Part shown: in pieces, positions 6,531 through 10,385 of the stretch
Layout of the letters: every line of letters starts with the position of its first letter
Position numbering within the stretch: position 1 is the stretch's first letter
Notes under the pieces: model-generated
Databases searched by the model: none
Seen by the model: the letters and a program-made list of their open reading frames with translations, nothing else
What the model was told of the DNA's origin: nothing
Program-made: the position numbers and the translations under genes
NCBI GenBank assembly: GCA_943359705.1
Contig: CALRIB010000027.1
Span: 1 to 10,385 of the forward strand
Reading direction: 5' to 3'
From: Candidatus Nomurabacteria bacterium
Lineage (GTDB): Bacteria; Patescibacteriota; Minisyncoccia; Phycocordibacterales; UBA2100
Length of the DNA: 10,385 nt

Positions 6531-7157
6531 ATGTCTCTATCAGATCCCTTGCACGGCTCCATCAAGTTCTTCAATGACCAGAAGTTGTTCGGATTCTTCA
6601 CGCCGGATGTTCTTCGCCCAGACGGCAAGGACATCTTCTTCCACCGGGACAACTGCGAGGACGTTCGCGAGAGCGAAATCGTCGTCGGCGAGCTCGAGTT
6701 CATCATTGGTAGCCAACTCGAGCGCCAGCCCAAGAAGACCGCACGAGTGGTGTTCATCGTCGAAGAGAAGACGCGAGGACCATCCGCATTCCAATGGACC
6801 TATGAGGACCTTTGGGACAAGCGGATGCAGATCATCAACGCACGTCCCAAGCCCGACGAGCTCTACTGCCATGTCGTGGACGGCGGCAACGCCAACAACG
6901 ATTATAAGAAGACCATCGTCTGGGATGGTTGGCGGGCGGCTCTCGAAACCTACCTGACCAACGCCAGGCCGGACTTGAGCCCGGAGAGCAACGTCTATCT
7001 CGAAGAACTTCGGGCACACGGCTGGGAGCGCATGTGGCACCCCGCGAACTGGCATCCGGCGTACAAAACGCAGGATGCAAGCGGCGATGTCGGGGACGGT
7101 GAAATTAATGTCGAAGAGGTGTTCCGTCGTTTGAAGGCGTTGGGCACACCTGGATAG
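6531..7157 (+). CDS. Cold-shock-domain protein with an unrecognised Trp-rich C-terminal domain
   Basis: A 208-residue soluble protein without signal or membrane segment. Residues 9-75 look like a cold-shock (OB-fold nucleic-acid-binding) domain: GSIKFFNDQKLFGFF carries an RNP1-like surface (KLFGFF, 18-23), and DIFFHRDNC (34-42) stands at RNP2, followed by the usual acidic turn and VVGELEFIIG. Residues 85-208 match no family I recognise. They are rich in Trp (W89, 95, 131, 134, 165, 169, 174) with conserved-looking blocks FQWTYEDLWDKR, HVVDGGNANNDYKKTIVWDGW and HGWERMWHPANWHPAY. RNA binding is a fair inference for the N-terminus; no function can be given to the C-terminus. The gene sits between ftsW and murG, with its own promoter, Shine-Dalgarno and terminator. 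Lys is AAG in 11 of 12 codons and Phe TTC in 11 of 11, against a mixture in murG, so recent acquisition or high expression is possible. Confidence 0.85.
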   Translation: MSLSDPLHGSIKFFNDQKLFGFFTPDVLRPDGKDIFFHRDNCEDVRESEIVVGELEFIIGSQLERQPKKTARVVFIVEEKTRGPSAFQWTYEDLWDKRMQIINARPKPDELYCHVVDGGNANNDYKKTIVWDGWRAALETYLTNARPDLSPESNVYLEELRAHGWERMWHPANWHPAYKTQDASGDVGDGEINVEEVFRRLKALGTPG

Positions 7158-7172
7158 AAATGACCGAATGGT

Positions 7173-7224
7173 CAGGGCTGGCGCAAGGACGAATTGTCGT
7201 CTGAGCGCCAGCCTGCTTGTTTTT
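7173..7224 (+). terminator. Rho-independent terminator after the cold-shock-domain gene
   Basis: GGCTGGCGC (7176-7184) pairs perfectly with GCGCCAGCC (7205-7213), extended by CA/TG across a bulged G. Inside, GACGA (7188-7192) pairs with TCGTC (7197-7201) around the loop ATTG, giving one long stem. The U-tract TTGTTTTT occupies 7217-7224. It starts 15 bases after the stop at 7155-7157 and closes the single-gene unit before murG. Confidence 0.85.
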
Positions 7225-7232
7225 AAGATACT

Positions 7233-7262
7233 GGAGGAGATGTTTTATGATAAAATCCGTCT
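7233..7262 (+). promoter_or_regulatory. murG start region: extended -10 and an 8-codon leader ORF
   Basis: Two readings overlap here. TGATAAAAT (7248-7256) is a full extended -10 (TGn-TAAAAT) ending 6 bases before ATG 7263, so a transcript would start at the murG start codon itself. Alternatively GGAGGA (7233-7238) precedes ATG 7240, which opens an 8-codon ORF (MFYDKIRL) whose TGA stop (7264-7266) overlaps the murG start as ATGA, an arrangement that would couple murG translation to the leader. GGAGGA is 24 bases from the murG ATG, too far to serve it directly. The two readings are not compatible on one transcript, because a start near 7263 would exclude the leader. Confidence 0.45.
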
Positions 7263-8405
7263 ATGAAAATCGTGCTGGCAGGCGGGGGGACGGGTGGGCA
7301 TTTTTACCCGCTTATTGCCGTCGTTGAGGCTATCGAGGACATTTCCAAGGAGCGCACGCTGATTGAGCCGGACATTTATTACGTCGGGCCCGACCCGTTC
7401 GACATGAATGCGCTCGTTGAGCACGACATCCACTATCGTCCTACATCCGCGGGAAAGCTGCGCCACTATCCGAGCATCCTCAACTTTTTCGATTTGTTCA
7501 AAACCGGATGGGGAATTATCCGCTCCATTTTTCAGCTTTTTATTTTGTATCCCGATGTGGTCTTTTCTACCGGCGGCTACGCAGCCTACCCGATACTCTG
7601 GGCTGCACGACTTCTGCAGATACCGGTTATCAGTTACGACGCCGACGCATCACCCGGCCGCGTGTCGCTCTGGGCAGCTTCTTTCTCCCGCTGGATTGCG
7701 CTTGCTCACCCGGACGCGGCCGAAAAGTTCCCCAAAAAATACTTGAGCAAGATCGCCCGCATCGGTCATCCGATTCGCAAAGAAATCGAGGCGCCCACCA
7801 AAGAAGGCGGACACGAATTCCTAAAAGTGGACCCCGCAATACCGACCGTTTTTATTATGGGTGGATCTCTTGGCGCAAAAACTATCAACGAGACCGTGCT
7901 CGATGCGCTTCCGGCACTCGTGGAGCGATACAACGTCATTCACCAAACAGGAGGCGCGAATCTGCAAGACATCGCGAATATCGCAAATGTTGAATTGAAG
8001 GAGTCGCGCTATCACGACCGCTATCGTCCGTATGGCCTTTTGAATTCCCTGGCTCTGCGCATGGCGGGAGGCATCGCCTCCGTCGTCGTCGCGCGCGCGG
8101 GGAGCGGAACGATATTTGAGATTGCGAGCTGGGGCGTGCCTTCCATCCTCGTGCCGATTCCAACCGAAATAGCCCGTGACCAGACAGAAAACGCATACTC
8201 CTACTCACGCGGGGGTGCAGCGGCAGTACTCGAGCAAAAAAATCTCACCCCACACCTTCTAGTGGCGGAGATACAGCGCATCATGGGCGACGCCCCGCTT
8301 CGGGAGAAAATGAGCGCGGCAGCCAAGGCGTTTGCCCGCCCGCAGGCGGCTCGTAAATTGGCGGATATCATCGTCGAGACAGCTCTCGAGCACGAGCCTA
8401 TCTAA
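7263..8405 (+). CDS. murG: UDP-GlcNAc:lipid I N-acetylglucosaminyltransferase
   Basis: GT28-family GT-B glycosyltransferase on the inner face of the membrane that adds GlcNAc to lipid I, giving lipid II, the substrate of FtsW. The 380-residue product has the N-terminal glycine loop GGGTGGHFYPLIA (7-19), the second-domain glycine loop MGGSLGAKTINE (199-210) and the UDP-GlcNAc motif VVARAGSGTIFEIASWGVPSI (275-295). Divergence from the E. coli-type family: the HEQNAVPG motif reads YDADASPG (125-132), and the His of the usual HQxxNA is Asp (R-D-Q-T-E-N-A, 305-311). Length is slightly above the usual 355-360. These changes lie in substrate-binding loops, so the acceptor or donor contacts may differ, but the fold and donor motif are intact. 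The cold-shock-domain gene separates it from mraY-ftsW, and murC does not follow. ATG 7263 is the only start that fits the family N-terminus. Confidence 0.92.
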   Translation: MKIVLAGGGTGGHFYPLIAVVEAIEDISKERTLIEPDIYYVGPDPFDMNALVEHDIHYRPTSAGKLRHYPSILNFFDLFKTGWGIIRSIFQLFILYPDVVFSTGGYAAYPILWAARLLQIPVISYDADASPGRVSLWAASFSRWIALAHPDAAEKFPKKYLSKIARIGHPIRKEIEAPTKEGGHEFLKVDPAIPTVFIMGGSLGAKTINETVLDALPALVERYNVIHQTGGANLQDIANIANVELKESRYHDRYRPYGLLNSLALRMAGGIASVVVARAGSGTIFEIASWGVPSILVPIPTEIARDQTENAYSYSRGGAAAVLEQKNLTPHLLVAEIQRIMGDAPLREKMSAAAKAFARPQAARKLADIIVETALEHEPI

Positions 8406-8508
8406 GTATGCCCCACACACTTGTGCAAAATATGTACACTCAGTTCAAACATCGAGCAGCCGCAACATCTTTGGAGATTATTGAAGTTAGAGACTTAGTG
8501 TGAGGGGT
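8406..8508 (+). promoter_or_regulatory. murG-gltX gap with a weak candidate -10
   Basis: This 103-base gap holds TGTACACT at 8433-8440 (TACACT as a possible -10, with TG directly before it, no good -35). It would give a leader of about 60 bases for gltX. GGAG at 8473-8476 is too far from ATG 8509 to be its ribosome site, and the GAGGGG just before the ATG is too near. I see no hairpin terminator after murG, so read-through into gltX is equally possible. Confidence 0.2.
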
Positions 8509-9858
8509 ATGGAGAAGGTTCGCGTACGCTATCCGCCGAGTCCCACGGGCTACTGCCACGTGGGCACGGCGCGCATGGCCGTGGTGAATTATCTTTTTGC
8601 AAAAAAGCACGGCGGTAAGATATTCTTCCGCAGCGAAGACACCGACAAAGAGCGCAGCAAGCGCGAATACGAAGAGGATATTATCGAGCAACTGCACTGG
8701 CTCGGATTAGGTTGGGACGATTTTAGCCGCACTACGGAGCTCGTCGAATCTCATAAAACGGCGATGCACAAGCTCGTGGGCGAAGACAAGGCGTATGTGT
8801 CAAAAGAAGAGAGTAAGAAAAATCCGGGAGAATTCGTGGAGGTCGTTCGGCTGCGCAATCCCGGCAGGAGCGTGACGTTTACCGACGTCATTCGCGGCGA
8901 TATCACATTCGACACGACGGAGCTCGGCGATTTCGTTATCGGCCGAGCTATCGACGACCCGCTCTACAATTTTGCTGTGGTCTATGACGACGGCACACAA
9001 GGTATCACGCACGTCATCCGCGGCGAGGATCACATTTCGAATACACCCCGCCAAATCCTGATTCAGGAGGCGCTCGGTTTTCCGCGCCCTGTATACGCGC
9101 ATTATCCGCTCCACCTCGGAGCCGACAAATCCAAGCTCTCGAAACGCACGGGCGACGTGGCCGTGCGCTCGTATCGTGAGAAGGGCTTTCTTTCCCCGGC
9201 ACTGCTCAACTACATCGCCATCCTCGGGTGGACGCCGCCTTCCGGCAAGGAAATTCTCTCGCTCGATGAAATGGTCGCGGAATTCGAACTTGAGAATCTT
9301 CACAAAAGCGGCGCCGTCTTTGATATGGAAAAACTCCGCTGGTACAACAGGCACTACCTTTCAGAAATGTCTGTCGAAGATTTCAACGCACACGCGCTTA
9401 CCGTATTGCGAGCCGCTATCACGGCACGGAATTTGTCCTGGAATGATGCGGGCGAAAAAATACTGTCGCTCATCCGCGAAAAAATATCAGTGTGGGGGGA
9501 TATTTCGGACCTCGTCGCAGAAGGGGAGTTTGATTTCGCGTTTTCCGCTCCCGTACTCGACCCGGCCAAAATCCCCGGCAAAGGTGACGATGCGGCGGCC
9601 GGTGCAAAGCACTTACACCACGTGCGCGCACTTCTCGAGAAGCTCTCCGAGGCTGACTTTCGTGACTCGGAGCGAGTTAAAGCGGCACTTTGGGACTACG
9701 CCACAGAAGCCGGCCGCGGCAGTGTTTTGTGGCCCCTTCGGTATTCGCTTTCAGGTCGCGAAAAATCCCCCGACCCGTTCCTCATCGCCTCGGTCATCGG
9801 CAAATCGTCCACGATAGAGCGTGTTGAGATTGCGTTAAACACACTGCAAAGCTCATGA
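8509..9858 (+). CDS. gltX: Glutamyl-tRNA synthetase
   Basis: Class I synthetase that charges tRNA-Glu and, in organisms without GlnRS, often tRNA-Gln. The 449-residue product opens with RVRYPPSPTGYCHVGTAR, in which HVGT (17-20) is the HIGH motif. It continues with FFRSEDTDKERS (39-50), THVIRGEDHISNTPRQILIQE (167-187) and KLSKRTGD (209-216), the KMSKS equivalent. A helical C-terminal anticodon domain follows KSGAVFDMEKLRWYNRHYL. The segment after AYVSKEES (96-102) is shorter than in E. coli GluRS: the helix-rich stretch and Cys residues that bind zinc in the E. coli type are missing. GlnRS is unlikely because of the bacterial GluRS layout. ATG 8509 is preferred to GTG 8500 since the family N-terminus starts there. 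The stop TGA shares bases with the ATG of the next gene (ATGA). Confidence 0.95.
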   Translation: MEKVRVRYPPSPTGYCHVGTARMAVVNYLFAKKHGGKIFFRSEDTDKERSKREYEEDIIEQLHWLGLGWDDFSRTTELVESHKTAMHKLVGEDKAYVSKEESKKNPGEFVEVVRLRNPGRSVTFTDVIRGDITFDTTELGDFVIGRAIDDPLYNFAVVYDDGTQGITHVIRGEDHISNTPRQILIQEALGFPRPVYAHYPLHLGADKSKLSKRTGDVAVRSYREKGFLSPALLNYIAILGWTPPSGKEILSLDEMVAEFELENLHKSGAVFDMEKLRWYNRHYLSEMSVEDFNAHALTVLRAAITARNLSWNDAGEKILSLIREKISVWGDISDLVAEGEFDFAFSAPVLDPAKIPGKGDDAAAGAKHLHHVRALLEKLSEADFRDSERVKAALWDYATEAGRGSVLWPLRYSLSGREKSPDPFLIASVIGKSSTIERVEIALNTLQSS

Positions 9859-10385
9859 GGCGCTTTTTGACGGCCGGTATGGTGCTTGCGCTCTTGGCCG
9901 CGCTGGTACCCGCGCAAGCCTCTTGGGCGCAAACCGCCGATGAGATTCAGCAGCAAATCGACGGCCATACCGCGCAAATAGATATTCTCAACAAAGAAAT
10001 CGCGGAATACCAAAAACAGCTTGATAGCGTCAGCAGCAAAAAGACGACGCTCCAGAGCACCGTCAATCAGCTCAATCTTTCCATCAAAAAAACGACCGCG
10101 AGCATCAACGTCACAAAGGCGCAGATAAGTACGACACAGCTGCAAATACAGCAACTCGCGGGCGGCATTCAGCAAAAGCAGGCTTCAATTGAATCCGCGA
10201 AATCGGGAATCGGCGAATCGGTGCGTACCCTGAACGACGCGGAATCCCAACCCCTTTCAGTCCAGGTGCTTGCGGCAGACAATCTCTCGGAGCTGTGGGA
10301 AGACGTGGACCGCTCGCAATCACTGCAGTCATCTCTTCAGGAGCAAATCCAACAGCTTGCCCAACAAAAAAAATCGCTTACCGAT
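9855..10385 (+). CDS. Secreted coiled-coil protein, probable murein-hydrolase activator or M23 peptidase N-terminus (3' end outside window)
   Basis: The frame is open from ATG 9855 to the window end, 177 codons, and continues beyond. The first 25 residues form a signal peptide: RR, a hydrophobic core (about 6-20), and Ala-rich cleavage options after AQA or SWA. From residue 26 on, the sequence is almost entirely Gln/Lys/Glu/Ser-rich heptad-type coiled coil (DEIQQQIDGHTAQIDILNKE and similar), broken near residues 125-150 by a segment containing QPLSVQVLAADNLSELW. This layout (signal, long coiled coil, short hydrophobic break, coiled coil) is typical of the EnvC/PcsB-like N-terminus that precedes a LytM/M23 or CHAP domain; that domain would be outside the window, so the enzymatic end is not shown. 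The ATGA overlap with gltX implies coupled translation. The cell-division neighbourhood fits a role in wall splitting, as inference. Confidence 0.8.
   Translation, partial: MRRFLTAGMVLALLAALVPAQASWAQTADEIQQQIDGHTAQIDILNKEIAEYQKQLDSVSSKKTTLQSTVNQLNLSIKKTTASINVTKAQISTTQLQIQQLAGGIQQKQASIESAKSGIGESVRTLNDAESQPLSVQVLAADNLSELWEDVDRSQSLQSSLQEQIQQLAQQKKSLTD

Noticed and set aside
6056..6757. A 233-codon minus-strand frame across the ftsW end and the next gene
   Set aside because: It spans two real genes and a promoter, is of low-complexity charged composition and matches nothing.
6540..7055. A 171-codon minus-strand frame opposite the cold-shock-domain gene
   Set aside because: The plus-strand gene has a promoter, Shine-Dalgarno, domain motifs and terminator. 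The minus frame has none of these and reads as a shadow.
8500..8508. GTG start for gltX three codons before the ATG
   Set aside because: GluRS proteins begin just before the VRVR(F/Y)xPSPTG strand, which ATG 8509 provides.
1..10385. UGA recoding, CRISPR arrays, insertion sequences, tRNA or rRNA genes
   Set aside because: UGA ends trpS and gltX at positions that fit the families and the next start codons. No regularly spaced repeats, transposase motifs or cloverleaf/rRNA sequences were seen.

Overview
The window is a compact, wholly plus-strand stretch of housekeeping genes from a bacterium. It most resembles a member of the Candidate Phyla Radiation (Patescibacteria, probably the Parcubacteria side). 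The reasons are short intergenic gaps, frequent gene overlaps, few convincing Shine-Dalgarno sites, reduced or divergent forms of universal proteins (MraY, MurG, GluRS), an archaeal-size AspRS, and a mraY-ftsW-murG block that lacks murD. This assignment is inference from style and not a placement. TGA is used as a stop codon (trpS, gltX), so the UGA=Gly code of Gracilibacteria/Absconditabacteria does not apply.

Layout. (1) 1-1896: the 3' end of trpS followed one base later by aspS. (2) 1895-1992: an A+T-rich gap that folds as one long imperfect palindrome. (3) 1996-4229: scpA, scpB and a D,D-carboxypeptidase gene, each overlapping the next. (4) 4270-6445: mraY and ftsW, 4 bases apart. (5) 6447-7224: a self-contained unit (promoter, 5' leader with hairpin, Shine-Dalgarno, one gene, hairpin terminator) for a cold-shock-domain protein with an unrecognised Trp-rich C-terminal half. 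(6) 7233-8405: murG behind an unusual start region. (7) 8509-10385: gltX and, through an ATGA overlap, the first 177 codons of a secreted coiled-coil protein resembling murein-hydrolase activators.

How the genes work together. TrpRS, AspRS and GluRS charge tRNAs. ScpA and ScpB are the accessory subunits of the SMC condensin; smc itself is not in the window. MraY makes lipid I, MurG converts it to lipid II, FtsW polymerises lipid II at the septum, the carboxypeptidase trims the stem peptide, and the last gene probably helps control wall splitting at division. The region is therefore a translation / chromosome-segregation / cell-wall-division neighbourhood.

The odd item is the cold-shock-domain gene placed between ftsW and murG. 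It has its own signals, and its Lys and Phe codon choice differs sharply from murG. It is the best candidate here for something not previously described. I see no CRISPR array, insertion sequence, tRNA, rRNA or phage gene.
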